Under the pieces are notes generated by a model that saw only the letters and a program-made list of their open reading frames with translations, was not told the origin of the DNA and did not search any database. A DNA stretch of 64,000 bases from Hyphomicrobiales bacterium (GTDB taxonomy: Bacteria; Pseudomonadota; Alphaproteobacteria; Rhizobiales; Rhizobiaceae): NCBI GenBank assembly GCA_900469445.1, contig UBXM01000001.1:495724-559723 (forward strand), given 5' to 3'. Below are positions 25,013 through 35,382 of the stretch, one piece after another. Within the stretch, counting starts at the first letter, position 1; each line of letters begins with the position of its first letter. The translations under genes were made by a program, and so were the position numbers.

Positions 25013-25606
25013 TTACGTGACGGTCGAAAACACCCGTCGCCCGATCGCTTCCGCGGCTTCCAGATTGCCCGCCTGATCCGGACCGTCTGCTTCCAGCAGA
25101 CGTTCGGACGTGACGACAGGCGCACCGCAATAATCAAAGATGCCATGGTCGATCTGCGACTTCATCGCCGTGAGATATCCGTGCCTTTCATACGTGCCCA
25201 TGTCTGCGCCGCCGATCCCGACGATATGGATTGCCAGATGACCGAGTTTCTTGATCACCTTCTCGCCGCTGTCGTCATAAGCCCAGCCATTGGCAAACAC
25301 ACGGTCGATCCAGCCCTTGAGCAGACCCGGCATCGCCCACCAGTAGACGGGAAATACCAGCACCAGCGCATCCGACCGGCCGATCCGCTCTTGCTCCGCA
25401 ACCACATCCTCCGGCGGTTTTCCCTTGTGCCGGTGCGCGGCAAAATCCTCCGCGGAAAAACGCGGATCGAACCCTTCCGCCATCAGGTCGGCAATCTCGA
25501 ACGTGTGGCCGCCGTCGGAAGCCTTCACACCGCGGCCGAGACGGTTTGCAATCTCGTGGCTGAGCGACGTCGAGCCGGGATGCGACAGAACGATAAGCGC
25601 ATGCAT
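25013..25606 (-). CDS. NAD(P)H:quinone oxidoreductase / flavodoxin-fold reductase
   Basis: A 197-residue flavoprotein of the NQO1/KefF (flavodoxin_2) type: HALIVLSHPGSTSLSHEIA at the N-terminus, LVLVFPVYWWAMPGLLKGWIDRVF near residue 83 (FMN/FAD contacts) and GGADMGTYERHGY. It reduces quinones by two electrons, protecting against redox cycling. ATG 25606 has TCAGGAGA upstream. It converges with the Omp25-like gene and lies just beyond the terminator of the next minus-strand gene. Confidence 0.85.
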   Translation of the reverse strand: MHALIVLSHPGSTSLSHEIANRLGRGVKASDGGHTFEIADLMAEGFDPRFSAEDFAAHRHKGKPPEDVVAEQERIGRSDALVLVFPVYWWAMPGLLKGWIDRVFANGWAYDDSGEKVIKKLGHLAIHIVGIGGADMGTYERHGYLTAMKSQIDHGIFDYCGAPVVTSERLLEADGPDQAGNLEAAEAIGRRVFSTVT

Positions 25607-25638
25607 GAACGATCTCCTGAGCGAGTACGAACACAAAA

Positions 25639-25658
25639 AAGCCGCCCGAAGGCGGCTT
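25639..25658 (-). terminator. Terminator of the Omp31-like gene
   Basis: AAGCCGCC-CGAA-GGCGGCTT with TTTTTTGTGT following on the minus strand, twenty bases beyond the stop of the gene ending at 25678. It lies directly upstream of the quinone reductase start. Confidence 0.85.
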
Positions 25659-25677
25659 TGATATGCGCAGGATCAAC

Positions 25678-26514
25678 TCACTTGTAGACGATCGGTTCCG
25701 GCGCGGGTTCATAGGCCGGCGCATCGCAGGCATTGTTGAACATGTAACGGGCACCGACGCGCGCTTCATGGCTGTGGAAGCCCTTGTCGCGCCCCTGCGC
25801 ACCGCCGCCGCCGGCAAAGCCGAACATGTTTCCGCCGTCGATATAGCGATAGCGGTAGCCCACATCGGCCTTGAGATTGCAGGTAATGTCGATCGTCGTG
25901 CCGGCCATTAGCGCGGCGCTGGCGCGCCATCCGCTCTTGCCGTCGTGATCGTCGCCGTAGCAGCCCGGTGCGCCCGGATCATCGCAGATCTGGTTGCGAA
26001 GCTTGCCCCACTTGACGTAGGTCGCACCGAGACCGGCACCGACGTAAGGCGTGAAATAGGAATAGGTGCCGAGGTCGACATAGACGTTGGCCATCAGCGA
26101 ATAGGCGCTCATCGATGCCTTGTCGGACGAGGTGCAGAACGTCACGCCATCGAGGCAAAGACCGGTCGTGCTGCCGCGGAAATCGGCCGATGTCAGCCGG
26201 TCGAATGTCAGATCGGTGCGCAGATAGTTGTTGATCTGGTAACCGACACCCGCGCCGAACATCCAGCTGTCATCCAGATCGGCAGAGGTGAAATCCGTTT
26301 CGAACGTCTGGCCGCCCTGGAAATATTTCGCGCCGCGCATCTTGTTGAACGAATAGCCCACGTCACCGCGAAGATACCAGCCGCTCGCTTCCTGCACCGT
26401 GACTTCCGGTGCGTCGAGAAGCGGTGCGGGCTGAGCCTGATAGAGATCTGCCGACTGGGCAACGCCAGCCGAAAGCATTGCGGCAGCAACCGTAGCTGCA
26501 AGGCGCATCTTCAT
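25678..26514 (-). CDS. Outer-membrane beta-barrel protein, Omp31-like
   Basis: A 278-residue barrel protein: signal peptide with cleavage near AQSA, EASGWYLRGDVGYSFNK as first strand region, four cysteines in the middle (CLDGVTFC, CDDPGAPGC) that could form disulfides in extracellular loops, and a proline-rich tail PAYEPAPEPIVYK, as in Rhizobiales Omp31/RopB relatives. ATG 26514 has GGAGAAG upstream. A CtrA-like box lies 82-100 bases upstream of the start. Confidence 0.8.
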   Translation of the reverse strand: MKMRLAATVAAAMLSAGVAQSADLYQAQPAPLLDAPEVTVQEASGWYLRGDVGYSFNKMRGAKYFQGGQTFETDFTSADLDDSWMFGAGVGYQINNYLRTDLTFDRLTSADFRGSTTGLCLDGVTFCTSSDKASMSAYSLMANVYVDLGTYSYFTPYVGAGLGATYVKWGKLRNQICDDPGAPGCYGDDHDGKSGWRASAALMAGTTIDITCNLKADVGYRYRYIDGGNMFGFAGGGGAQGRDKGFHSHEARVGARYMFNNACDAPAYEPAPEPIVYK

Positions 26515-26595
26515 GTTCGCTTCTCCAAGCTTCATCATGCATGGCGTGCCACATGCACGACCACCCTGTTTGGCATGGAGAATGAATGATAAAGG

Positions 26596-26614
26596 TTAAG
26601 CCCCACTTAACCAT
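26596..26614. promoter_or_regulatory. CtrA-like binding site
   Basis: TTAA-N7-TTAACCAT, an exact match to the alphaproteobacterial cell-cycle regulator CtrA consensus (TTAA-N7-TTAA with the extended CCAT). It lies in the divergent space between the Omp31-like gene and the GH15 gene, so either could be the target. Confidence 0.5.
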
Positions 26615-26698
26615 AGCCGTTTACCCTTCTGATCCATTGCGAAACAGGCGCGTTACTTGGCGCTTCACGTAAAGTTCAGCATCACGGTGATGGAGCCG

Positions 26699-28579
26699 AT
26701 GTCTCTTTCCGGCGTTGACATGCGCAACGCGAAAGGACCGGCCTTGAAGCATTTGAAAGACGATGCGGGCAAATCGATCGTAGATACGGTCGATGTCCCC
26801 CGCCCCATCGCCGAGCATGGCGCCATCGGAAACATGCGCACGATTGCGCTCGTCGCCAAGGATTGCACGATCGATTATCTCTGCTGGCCGAACCTCGACA
26901 GCCCGAGCGTTTTCGCCGCCCTGCTCGATCCGGAAAAGGGCGGTGCATTCGAACTGACGCCGCAGATAGACGGCGCAAGGCGTCTGCAGATGTATATCCC
27001 CGAAAGCAACGTCCTTCTGACCCGCTGGCTCGGCACAAGCAACAGCGCGGAAATCGTCGACTTCATGCCCTTGCCACACAGCCCGGACGAGCCGTCATTG
27101 CTGGTTCGGCGCGTCACAGTCACCCGCGGCGAGGTTACGTTCAAGCTCAGATGCTGGCCGCGGTTTGACTATGCCCGAAACACGCCGAAGGTGAAGACCG
27201 GCAAAGGCCACGTCTTCTTTCACTGCGCAGACTTCACTCTTCGTCTGTCGGGCGCTGTCGATTTTCATGCCAGGCAGGGAGCCGCCTTTGCGGAGTTTAC
27301 CTTGCAGTGTGGAGAAACCATCGACTTTACCCTAGATGGCGATGAGAAACGCCATGCGCCGAACACGGAAGCGATCGATGCCCTGCTTGAGGAGACGACC
27401 GGATATTGGCAGGGCTGGGCAAAGAAATCGACCTATCGCGGCAGGTGGCGTTCATCGGTCACCCGCTCGGCTCTCGCATTGAAAATGCTGACCTCCGCCG
27501 AATATGGGTCGATCGCCGCGGCCGGAACTTTCGGCCTGCCGGAGGCACCGGGCGGTGAGCGCAACTGGGATTACCGCGCCACATGGATTCGTGACGCATC
27601 CTTCTCGATCTACGCCCTGATGCGGCTCGGTTATCTCGATGAAGCCAATGCCTTTGGCCGCTGGATAAGCGAACGGACCGACCGCTCCGACGGCAATGTC
27701 CAGATCATGTACAATCTCGACGGCTCAAGGGTCGCACGCGAAGAGCCGCTCGACCATCTCTGCGGTTATGGCGGTGCGCGACCCGTAAGGGTCGGCAATG
27801 ATGCGGCAGGCCAGATCCAGCTCGACATCTATGGCGAACTGCTCGATTCCATCTATATCAGCAACAAATACGGTGGCTCGATCTCGCATGAAAACTGGCT
27901 GAGCGTCCGCAATGTCGTCGACCACGTCTGCGACGTCTGGCAGGAGCCGGATGCCGGCATATGGGAGGCCCGCAGCGAACCGCAGGAACATCTGCATTCC
28001 CGCCTCATGTGCTGGGTCGCCGTCGATCGAGCATTGAGGCTGGCGCAGAAACGCTCGCTCGCCGCCCCTTTCGGCCGCTGGGTCGAGGCGCGCAATGCAA
28101 TCACCGAGGATATCTGGGAAAATTTCTGGAACGAGAAACACGGTCATTTCGTCCATGCCAAGGGCGGCACAGAACTGGACGCCTCGATGCTGATGATGCC
28201 GCTTGTGCGTTTCACCAGCGCCACCGATCCGAAATGGCTGGCGACACTCGACGCGATCTCACGCGAACTCGCCGACGATAGTCTCGTCATGCGCTACAAA
28301 TGGCAGGATGGCCTCGATGGCCGCGAAGGCTTTTTCGGCGCCTGCTCGTTCTGGTATGTGGAATGCCTCGCCCGCGCCGGACGGCTGCAGGAAGCAGAGA
28401 TCAACATGGAAAAGCTGCTGCTCTTCGGCAACCACCTGCAGCTCTACGCCGAGGAATTCGATCCGCGCGGCGAGTTTCTCGGGAACTTCCCGCAGGCCCT
28501 TACCCACCTCGCCCTGATCAGCGCCGCCTTTTATCTCGACGGCGCCCTGGACGGCAAATTCAGGGAATGGCGGCCTTAG
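26699..28579 (+). CDS. Glycoside hydrolase family 15 protein (glucoamylase/trehalase-like)
   Basis: A cytoplasmic protein of about 626 residues with the two-part GH15 layout: an N-terminal beta-domain (PRPIAEHGAIGNMRTIALVAK onward, WPNLDSPSVFAALLD) and an (alpha/alpha)6 barrel with GERNWDYRATWIRDASFSIYAL and YKWQDGLDGREGFFGACSFWYVE, which carry the two catalytic acids. Family members hydrolyse maltodextrins or trehalose; which one applies is not visible. The start is uncertain: ATG 26690, 26699 and 26720 are all in frame, with GGAG before 26699. A link to treZ-treY is possible but not shown. Confidence 0.8.
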   Translation: MSLSGVDMRNAKGPALKHLKDDAGKSIVDTVDVPRPIAEHGAIGNMRTIALVAKDCTIDYLCWPNLDSPSVFAALLDPEKGGAFELTPQIDGARRLQMYIPESNVLLTRWLGTSNSAEIVDFMPLPHSPDEPSLLVRRVTVTRGEVTFKLRCWPRFDYARNTPKVKTGKGHVFFHCADFTLRLSGAVDFHARQGAAFAEFTLQCGETIDFTLDGDEKRHAPNTEAIDALLEETTGYWQGWAKKSTYRGRWRSSVTRSALALKMLTSAEYGSIAAAGTFGLPEAPGGERNWDYRATWIRDASFSIYALMRLGYLDEANAFGRWISERTDRSDGNVQIMYNLDGSRVAREEPLDHLCGYGGARPVRVGNDAAGQIQLDIYGELLDSIYISNKYGGSISHENWLSVRNVVDHVCDVWQEPDAGIWEARSEPQEHLHSRLMCWVAVDRALRLAQKRSLAAPFGRWVEARNAITEDIWENFWNEKHGHFVHAKGGTELDASMLMMPLVRFTSATDPKWLATLDAISRELADDSLVMRYKWQDGLDGREGFFGACSFWYVECLARAGRLQEAEINMEKLLLFGNHLQLYAEEFDPRGEFLGNFPQALTHLALISAAFYLDGALDGKFREWRP

Positions 28580-28591
28580 CCGCCAATAACC

Positions 28592-29947
28592 TCAGGCAGC
28601 TTCAGAGCGGACGTTGCCGATCACGTCGATGAGACCATTGACGATCTTTTCGACCTGCGCACGATCGTCGCCCTCGGCCATGACCCGGATCAGCGGCTCG
28701 GTGCCGGACGGGCGGATGACGAGACGGCCCTTGGAGCCAAGCTCGGCTTCCGCATCGGCAATCGCCTGGCGCACAACGCTGTCTTCCAGCGGCTTTCCGC
28801 CGGCAAAGCGAACATTCTTCAAAAGCTGCGGCACAGGCTCGAACCGGCGGCAGACTTCGCTGACCGGACGGCCGAGCTTCTTCACGCAGGCGAGAATCTG
28901 CAGCGCGGCGACAAGCCCGTCACCGGTCGTGCCGAAATCGGAAAGCACGATATGGCCGGACTGCTCGCCGCCGACATTGAAATCATGGTTGCGCATATGC
29001 TCGACCACATAACGGTCGCCAACCTTTGTGCGGGCAAGCGTCAATCCCTTGTCATCGAGGAAGCGCTCGAGACCGAGATTGGACATGACTGTCGCAACAA
29101 TGCCGCCGCCGGTCAGGCGCTCGTCCTGCGCCCAGCTTTCGCCGATCACAGCCATCAGCTGATCGCCGTCGATGATCTCGCCATTTTCGTCGACGATGAT
29201 CACACGGTCCGCATCGCCATCCAGCGCAATGCCGATATCGGCGCGAACCTCATGCACCTTCTTCTGCAGCGCTTCGGGGCTGGTCGAACCACAACCGAAA
29301 TTGATGTTGGTACCGTTCGGCTCGTTGCCGATCGTCACGACATCGGCGCCCAGCTCCCACAGCGCCAGGGGAGCGACCTTGTAGGCAGCGCCGTTGGCGC
29401 AATCGATCGCAATCCGCAGGCCGTGCAATGTCACATCACGCGGCAGCGTCCGCTTGGCCTGTTCGATATAACGATAGATGTCGCCTTCGACGCGCTTCGC
29501 ACGGCCGATATCGGCCGACTTGGCAAGCTGCGAATGAAGATCGCTGTCGAGCAGATCCTCGATACGCATCTCCAGTTCGTCGGAAAGCTTGTAGCCGTCG
29601 GGGCCGAAAAGCTTGATGCCGTTATCCTCGAAAGGATTATGCGAGGCGGAAATCATCACGCCGACATCCGCACGCAAAGAGCGTGTCAGCATGGCAACGG
29701 CCGGCGTCGGGATCGGGCCGAGCAGGAAGACATCGAGGCCAGCGGCGGTAAAGCCCGCGACCATGGCATTTTCCAGCATATAGCCCGAAAGACGGGTATC
29801 CTTGCCGATGACGACGCGGTGACGATGGCTGCCGTTGCGGAAGATTGTCCCGACCGCAATGCCGACCCGCATGGCGAGGTCAGGGGTCATCGGGAAGACA
29901 TTCGAATGTCCGCGGATACCATCGGTACCGAAATAACGGCGTGCCAT
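28592..29947 (-). CDS. glmM: Phosphoglucosamine mutase GlmM
   Basis: Interconverts glucosamine 6- and 1-phosphate for peptidoglycan and LPS precursors. The 451-residue protein has [10 protein letters not shown] at the N-terminus, the phosphoserine loop [17 protein letters not shown] near residue 102, metal loop DGDADR near residue 245 and the phosphate-binding [17 protein letters not shown] precedes ATG 29947. It follows ftsH on the same strand; ftsH-glmM is a frequent arrangement, but a strong terminator separates them here. Confidence 0.95.
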   Translation of the reverse strand: MARRYFGTDGIRGHSNVFPMTPDLAMRVGIAVGTIFRNGSHRHRVVIGKDTRLSGYMLENAMVAGFTAAGLDVFLLGPIPTPAVAMLTRSLRADVGVMISASHNPFEDNGIKLFGPDGYKLSDELEMRIEDLLDSDLHSQLAKSADIGRAKRVEGDIYRYIEQAKRTLPRDVTLHGLRIAIDCANGAAYKVAPLALWELGADVVTIGNEPNGTNINFGCGSTSPEALQKKVHEVRADIGIALDGDADRVIIVDENGEIIDGDQLMAVIGESWAQDERLTGGGIVATVMSNLGLERFLDDKGLTLARTKVGDRYVVEHMRNHDFNVGGEQSGHIVLSDFGTTGDGLVAALQILACVKKLGRPVSEVCRRFEPVPQLLKNVRFAGGKPLEDSVVRQAIADAEAELGSKGRLVIRPSGTEPLIRVMAEGDDRAQVEKIVNGLIDVIGNVRSEAA

Positions 29948-30122
29948 GTAATCTCCTTCATATCGCGCGATCCACGCGCTGCGGGCAGGATCAACCAATA
30001 GGCCCGCTGCCGCGTCATCTCGGATCGGCATTTCTCTGGCTATTGCCACAGCCGGGTGGCGCAAGCACGTCAATTAGCGTCAAAGCCGATCATATCCCGT
30101 GACCGGATAAGCCATCGTTAAC

Positions 30123-30156
30123 ATAAAAGACCGCCGCAGATGGGTCCGCGGCGGTC
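30123..30156 (-). terminator. Terminator of ftsH
   Basis: A perfect 9-bp stem, GACCGCCGC with GCGGCGGTC around a 10-base loop, followed on the minus strand by TTTTATG. It lies 22 bases after the ftsH stop. Confidence 0.8.
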
Positions 30157-30178
30157 CTTATTAATCATTTGGTTTGCG

Positions 30179-32113
30179 TCAGTGCGGCTGCGGCTCGAGA
30201 CCTGCCTCAGGCTCTCCGCCCTTCGGCTCGTCCTTCTTGGCACCGGTCGACGGCACGGCAGAACCACGGCTCGGGGTCGAGTCATCGCCGAGATCGCGGG
30301 CCGGCTTTTCACCCTTCAGAAGCGCCTTGATCTCTTCACCCGTCAGCGTTTCATATTCCAGAAGACCTTCCGCAATCGCCACGAAACCATCGTGGTGGTC
30401 GGTCAGAATCTGCCGGGCTTCCTGATAGGCTTCGTCGATCAGGCGACGCACTTCCACGTCGATCTTCTGGGCCGTCGCTTCCGAAACGTTCTTCGACTGA
30501 GAAACCGAATGACCGAGGAAGACTTCCTGCTGGTTTTCACCATAGGCGACCTGGCCGAGCACGTCGGAAAAGCCCCACTGGGTGACCATGGCGCGGGCAA
30601 GCTTGGTGGCCTGCTCAATATCGGAAGAAGCACCGGACGTGATGTTTTCCTTGCCGAAGGTAAGCTCTTCAGCAACGCGGCCGCCCATCATGATGGTCAG
30701 GCGCGACACCATCCACTTGTAGCTCATCGAATAGCGGTCGCCTTCCGGCAACTGCATGACCATGCCGAGCGCACGGCCGCGCGGAATGATCGTCGCCTTG
30801 TGCAACGGATCGGCAACCGCGACCTTGAGCGCCGTGATGGCGTGGCCGGCTTCGTGATAGGCAGTGAGCTTCTTTTCGGCCTCGGTCATGGCAGACGAGC
30901 GGCGTTCCGCGCCCATCATGATCTTGTCCTTGGCGTCTTCGAATTCCTGCATGGTGACGAGGCGCTTGTTGCGACGCGCAGCCATCAGGGCAGCTTCGTT
31001 GACGAGGTTCATCAGGTCTGCACCGGAGAAACCGGGCGTACCGCGAGCAAGAACCTTGAGGTCGACATTCGGCGCCAGCGGCACGTTACGGGCGTGAACC
31101 TTGAGGATGCGCTCGCGACCGACGATATCCGGGTTCGGCACCACGACCTGACGGTCGAAACGGCCCGGACGCAGAAGTGCCGGATCGAGAACGTCGGGAC
31201 GGTTGGTGGCAGCGATCAGGATGATGCCTTCGTTCGCCTCGAAACCATCCATCTCGACCAGAAGCTGGTTGAGCGTCTGTTCGCGTTCGTCGTTACCGCC
31301 GCCGAGACCGGCGCCACGATGGCGGCCGACGGCATCGATTTCGTCGATGAAGATGATGCAGGGCGCGTTCTTCTTGGCCTGTTCGAACATGTCGCGGACA
31401 CGGCTTGCACCGACACCGACGAACATTTCAACGAAATCCGAACCGGAAATCGTGAAGAACGGCACATTGGCTTCGCCGGCAACCGAGCGGGCGAGCAGCG
31501 TCTTACCGGTACCCGGAGGACCGACGAGAAGCACACCGCGCGGAATACGACCGCCGAGGCGCTGGAACTTCTGCGGGTCGCGCAGGAATTCCACGATTTC
31601 TTCTAGGTCCTGCTTGGCTTCGTCGACGCCGGCGACATCGTCAAACGTAACGCGGCCATGCGCCTCGGTCAGAAGCTTTGCCTTGGACTTGCCAAACCCC
31701 ATCGCGCCGCGCGATCCACCCTGCATCTGGCGCATGAAGAACAGCCAGACACCGAGGATCAGCAGCATCGGCAGAAGCGTGCCGAGATAGCTCAGGAAAC
31801 CGGACGAACCATCCGTTTCCGGACGGGCGACGATAGTGACGTTCTTGGCCTGAAGGCGCGACATCAGCGAGTCGTCGATCACCGGCGAGTAAGTCTGGAA
31901 GCTCTGACCGTTCTCGGCATAGGTTCCCATGACACGGTTGCCCGTCACCACGACGTCGCGCACGTTGCCCGCATCCACGTCACTCAGGAATTTCGAATAC
32001 GGAACTTCCCTGGAACTGGTCTGCGACGGCGCCGTCTGGAACATGCTGAACAGAGCGATCAGCAGCAGGGCTATGATAGCCCAGAGGGCAAAATTACGAA
32101 AGTTTGGGTTCAT
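30179..32113 (-). CDS. ftsH: ATP-dependent zinc metalloprotease FtsH
   Basis: Membrane-bound AAA protease that degrades misfolded membrane proteins and short-lived regulators. 644 residues: membrane helices at about 5-24 and 100-122, Walker A GPPGTGKT, Walker B FIDEID, the AAA SRH region ([19 protein letters not shown]) and the zinc motif HEAGH, then a proline-rich C-terminus. ATG 32113 follows GGGGAG; the longer frame is rejected because the first helix must be near the N-terminus. It lies downstream of tilS in the cpoB-tilS-ftsH order common in alphaproteobacteria. Confidence 0.97.
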   Translation of the reverse strand: MNPNFRNFALWAIIALLLIALFSMFQTAPSQTSSREVPYSKFLSDVDAGNVRDVVVTGNRVMGTYAENGQSFQTYSPVIDDSLMSRLQAKNVTIVARPETDGSSGFLSYLGTLLPMLLILGVWLFFMRQMQGGSRGAMGFGKSKAKLLTEAHGRVTFDDVAGVDEAKQDLEEIVEFLRDPQKFQRLGGRIPRGVLLVGPPGTGKTLLARSVAGEANVPFFTISGSDFVEMFVGVGASRVRDMFEQAKKNAPCIIFIDEIDAVGRHRGAGLGGGNDEREQTLNQLLVEMDGFEANEGIILIAATNRPDVLDPALLRPGRFDRQVVVPNPDIVGRERILKVHARNVPLAPNVDLKVLARGTPGFSGADLMNLVNEAALMAARRNKRLVTMQEFEDAKDKIMMGAERRSSAMTEAEKKLTAYHEAGHAITALKVAVADPLHKATIIPRGRALGMVMQLPEGDRYSMSYKWMVSRLTIMMGGRVAEELTFGKENITSGASSDIEQATKLARAMVTQWGFSDVLGQVAYGENQQEVFLGHSVSQSKNVSEATAQKIDVEVRRLIDEAYQEARQILTDHHDGFVAIAEGLLEYETLTGEEIKALLKGEKPARDLGDDSTPSRGSAVPSTGAKKDEPKGGEPEAGLEPQPH

Positions 32114-32215
32114 CGAACTCCCCGGACTGCATTGGCAGTCGCTGGCGCGGCTGCCTTTCTTGGCCATAACATAAGGTTGCGTTACGCCCTTGCCAAGGCA
32201 AGGTAGCTCGCCCGT

Positions 32216-33571
32216 TTAGCTTTTCCGCTCGAAAACCTTAATTGGAGCGGGGGGAAATTCATTACATCCGAACGAAAGCCCAAGCTCGCACCCCAGAATA
32301 AGTTCAAACTGCGGCAAAAAACGGTCGTAAGGGGAGAGCACCGGCTCGACAATCACACTCGCTTTATCGATCGCGTCCGATGACGAAAGGACCGGCTTGA
32401 AATGCGGCATGGCGGCCATTGCCCGCATGGCAACAACCGCAGGCGCGTCGGGAAACAGGCTGGTCGCCATGTTCCTTTCCGAAGGCGTCGGCCCAACCTG
32501 CACCTCGTCCTCGGTCCGGTTATAAATCCGGTAGCGTCCATCCCAGATCCCTGCTGTGCCTTTTGCAACAACGGTCGTGTTCAGGTCGCGATTTTCGCGA
32601 TGCAGGAACAGGCCTTCCCGTCTGAGGTCGAAAATCACCCGCCCCGCCGTCATGCGCCCCATGCGACGACGATCGAGCATTGCCATGACACGGTCCATTG
32701 TCGTGGTCGCCGGCAGGTGCTGACGCCCGCCGAGAATGGCGGCAAGGTTAGCCAGCAGGTGGCGCAGTATTTCGGATTGCTCGTTGAACGCCTCGGGGGC
32801 AAGGTGGGCGAGAACGCCTTGGGCAACACGCAGATGACGGCGGGCAAGCATCGCGGCATCTTCGGCGAGTTGGCTGCGTCTCTGGGCTGCCGACTGAATG
32901 ACGTTAAGCGCCACGTCCGACTGATCCGCAAGCCTCTCCCTCACCCGCACGCGCTCATAATGCTGATCGGCATTGCTCGGATCGTCGATCCACCCCCTGC
33001 CCGACTGGCGCAGAAAATCCCGGATCGCCTCACGCCGCACGTTTAGGAAAGGTCGCAGCAGCCAGCGGCGACGTTCAATCAGGACGGCTTCCGCCATGCC
33101 GGCGAGACCAAGATTGCCACCGGCTTCGCTGCGGGCAGCCCGCATCGCGATCGTTTCCCGCTGGTCGTCGAATGTATGACCGGTCACGATGACATCGGCG
33201 TTAAGCCCGTCGGCCGCCTCCATCAGCAGCCGGTAGCGTGCGTCTCTTGCAGCCGCCGAAATCCCGGACCGGGGTTTTTCAGTCGACCAGCATAGGGTTG
33301 TATGAGGGATAGACAGGTCTTTGCACTGGTGCGCCACCGCCTCCGCCTCATCGGCGGCCTCCGGCCTCAATTCGTGATCGATGGTCGCAGCGACAAGTTC
33401 GTGCCCGGCCCCCTCACCGGCGCAAATCGCGCCATGGAGGCCGAGAAGCAGACCGATCGAATCACTGCCGCCCGAAACCGCCACAAGAATACGGGCCGGC
33501 TTGGTCAGGCGTGAAAGAAACGATCGTACCGCCTCCTGCGGAGACGGCAACCGGTCTTGGAGCACGGTCAC
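32216..33571 (-). CDS. tilS: tRNA(Ile)-lysidine synthetase TilS
   Basis: Modifies C34 of tRNA-Ile2 (CAU) to lysidine, letting it read AUA. 451 residues with the PP-loop SGGSDSIGLLLGLHG (residues 34-48), GHTFDDQRETIAMR and the following substrate-domain helices. A GTG at 33571 starts 14 bases after cpoB; a second in-frame GTG lies two codons on. Its presence requires a CAU-anticodon tRNA-Ile in the genome, which bears on the tRNA at 14295. Confidence 0.9.
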   Translation of the reverse strand: MTVLQDRLPSPQEAVRSFLSRLTKPARILVAVSGGSDSIGLLLGLHGAICAGEGAGHELVAATIDHELRPEAADEAEAVAHQCKDLSIPHTTLCWSTEKPRSGISAAARDARYRLLMEAADGLNADVIVTGHTFDDQRETIAMRAARSEAGGNLGLAGMAEAVLIERRRWLLRPFLNVRREAIRDFLRQSGRGWIDDPSNADQHYERVRVRERLADQSDVALNVIQSAAQRRSQLAEDAAMLARRHLRVAQGVLAHLAPEAFNEQSEILRHLLANLAAILGGRQHLPATTTMDRVMAMLDRRRMGRMTAGRVIFDLRREGLFLHRENRDLNTTVVAKGTAGIWDGRYRIYNRTEDEVQVGPTPSERNMATSLFPDAPAVVAMRAMAAMPHFKPVLSSSDAIDKASVIVEPVLSPYDRFLPQFELILGCELGLSFGCNEFPPAPIKVFERKS

Positions 33572-33585
33572 GGCGCGATTCGCCC

Positions 33586-34596
33586 TTAGCAGCCGAGGCG
33601 CTTCTGTTCGCTGCTGACTTTCGAAAGCACGGCCTTGGCCGCACTCGGATAGCGGCGCGGCACTTCCTTGAGCGTTGCGCAGGCGGTATCGTTATTGTCG
33701 AGCGCAGCAAGCGACATGCCCAGTTTCAGCAGCATTTCGGGAGCCTTGGGCGACTTGCCGTAAGTCTGGTGGGCATTGAGGAATGTCTTCGCCGCCTCGT
33801 TATACTTGCCCTGCGAATACTGGGCCTCGCCGAGCCAGAAATTGGCGTCCGGCAGGCGGCTGCTCTTCGGATAGGAGGAAATGTAGGTGGAGAATTCGGT
33901 CTCCGCGAGCTGATAGTCGCCCGTCAGCACATGGTCGTAGGCGATCTTGTAGGCATCGCTTTCGCTGCCGAGCGATGCGGTCTGCTGCTGATCCCTGGCC
34001 GAACGGGGCGATCCCGTATCGACACCGGGAAGTGCCGATGAATTGCGTGCATTGTCGTTGCGGCTGGTGCCGACCGGGTTGCCGTTCTGGTCGAACTCCA
34101 TCGAACCGAGCGTCGTCGGGGCCGGTGCGGCATTGCCCTGCTGGCCACCGCCTGCGCCATTGTCGGACGGCGTATCGATGATGCGGGAAATATCGTCGCC
34201 GCCGGATGCCGGAGGCTGAGAGGACGAGGAAGGGCGGCTGGACGCCACGGCCGGTTGCCCGGTCGTGTCGCCCAAATCGCTTCTCTTCTTCTTTTCCAGC
34301 TCCTGGAAACGGAATTCGTTATCTTCCTGCGTCTTGCGCAGTTGCTCCTGCATCTGCAGCAGCTGATAACTCATTTCCTCGATACGGCCGTTAAGCTGCC
34401 GGATCTCCTCCTGGACTTGCTGGCTACGAACGGCGTCATTGTTCTGCGCCAGAATGACCGGCCGTTCTTCGGCCTGCTTCTGTTGCGGAACGCTTTGCTC
34501 GCCCTGGAAGAGTTTCGGCAACGAAAGCTGGAAGGCCCCGGCGGGTCCTGCCATTGCCGCCAGCCCTAGCATTGCTGCCAAGACAATTTTCTTCAT
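33586..34596 (-). CDS. cpoB: Tol-Pal system protein CpoB/YbgF
   Basis: Periplasmic protein of 336 residues that coordinates peptidoglycan synthesis with outer-membrane constriction. It has a signal peptide (cleavage near AGA-FQL, residue 22), a coiled coil (about 70-115, QEEIRQLNGRIEEMSYQLLQMQEQL region), a low-complexity Ser/Pro/Gly linker, and C-terminal TPR repeats (AYKIAYDHVLTGDYQLAETEF; FWLGEAQYSQGKYNEAAKTF). ATG 34596 follows AGCAGGA. It closes the tol-pal cluster downstream of pal, beyond a terminator. Confidence 0.92.
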   Translation of the reverse strand: MKKIVLAAMLGLAAMAGPAGAFQLSLPKLFQGEQSVPQQKQAEERPVILAQNNDAVRSQQVQEEIRQLNGRIEEMSYQLLQMQEQLRKTQEDNEFRFQELEKKKRSDLGDTTGQPAVASSRPSSSSQPPASGGDDISRIIDTPSDNGAGGGQQGNAAPAPTTLGSMEFDQNGNPVGTSRNDNARNSSALPGVDTGSPRSARDQQQTASLGSESDAYKIAYDHVLTGDYQLAETEFSTYISSYPKSSRLPDANFWLGEAQYSQGKYNEAAKTFLNAHQTYGKSPKAPEMLLKLGMSLAALDNNDTACATLKEVPRRYPSAAKAVLSKVSSEQKRLGC

Positions 34597-34721
34597 GTCG
34601 TTCGTCCTGCTTCTGATTTGCGTCGGGATGACGCGAGACGGATTTTTATTACCTGCCGCCAAAAAGCAACCAAGCCGTCATTCAAAATCTAGGGAAACGG
34701 GGCCAAACTAAGGAAAAACAA

Positions 34722-34747
34722 AAAAGGTGGCCGAAAGACCACCTTTT
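34722..34747 (-). terminator. Terminator of pal
   Basis: AAAAGGTGG with CCACCTTTT, 8-base loop, followed on the minus strand by a long T-rich run (TTGTTTTTCC). It begins about 45 bases after the pal stop and separates it from cpoB. Confidence 0.8.
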
Positions 34748-34792
34748 CTAAACGAATTGTCATCTTCGCGTGAGCCGAAGCCCATCGCCAGA

Positions 34793-35326
34793 TTACATGC
34801 CGGCGCCGCCGAGAACGGTAACGGCGCGACGGTTCTGCGACCAGCAGGAGATGTCGTCGCAAACGGCGACCGGACGTTCCTTGCCGTAGGAGATCGTCTT
34901 CATGCGGTTGGCCGGAACGCCGCGCGATGCGAGATATTCCTTGGTGGCTGCCGCACGGCGTGCACCCAGAGCAAGGTTGTATTCGCGAGTACCGCGTTCG
35001 TCGGCATGGCCTTCGACGGTGATTGCGTAATTCGGGTAACGGGCCAGCCACTGAGCCTGACGGTCGAGCGTCTGCTGGGCGTCTGCGCGGATCGAGGTGG
35101 AGTCGAGATCGAAGAAGATACGGTCGCCGACATTGACCGTGAAGTCCTGGGTCGAGCCCGGCGTTGCCGAACCTGCGCCGCCGAGGCCAAGCTCACCTGC
35201 GCTGTTCGGCAGGTTCTTCTTGTTGGCGCAGCCAGCGAGTGCCAGCGCGAGCGTGAGCGCGATAACGGCTGGATTGCGAGCGAGGGTCTGCATGCGGCTC
35301 ATCGCCTGGGTATCAGTGCGGCTCAT
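34793..35326 (-). CDS. pal: Peptidoglycan-associated lipoprotein Pal
   Basis: Outer-membrane lipoprotein that binds peptidoglycan and TolB. 177 residues: signal peptide with lipobox LALAGC (Cys33), glycine-rich linker, OmpA-like domain with FDLDSTSIRADAQ, the peptidoglycan-binding VEGHADERGTREYNLALGARRA, and the C-terminal cysteine pair CDDISC. Start at 35326 with AAGGAGAG upstream; later in-frame ATGs would shorten the leader. A CtrA-like inverted pair lies 57-86 bases upstream, suggesting cell-cycle timing (inference). Confidence 0.95.
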   Translation of the reverse strand: MSRTDTQAMSRMQTLARNPAVIALTLALALAGCANKKNLPNSAGELGLGGAGSATPGSTQDFTVNVGDRIFFDLDSTSIRADAQQTLDRQAQWLARYPNYAITVEGHADERGTREYNLALGARRAAATKEYLASRGVPANRMKTISYGKERPVAVCDDISCWSQNRRAVTVLGGAGM

Positions 35327-35382
35327 GGCCGGTCTCTCCTTGGATCATGAAATTCAGAGTTGCCAGACTCTAACCTAATTGA

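Noticed and set aside
30140..31606. Open frame of 488 codons antisense to ftsH.
   Set aside because: No motif, and the sense gene is unambiguous.
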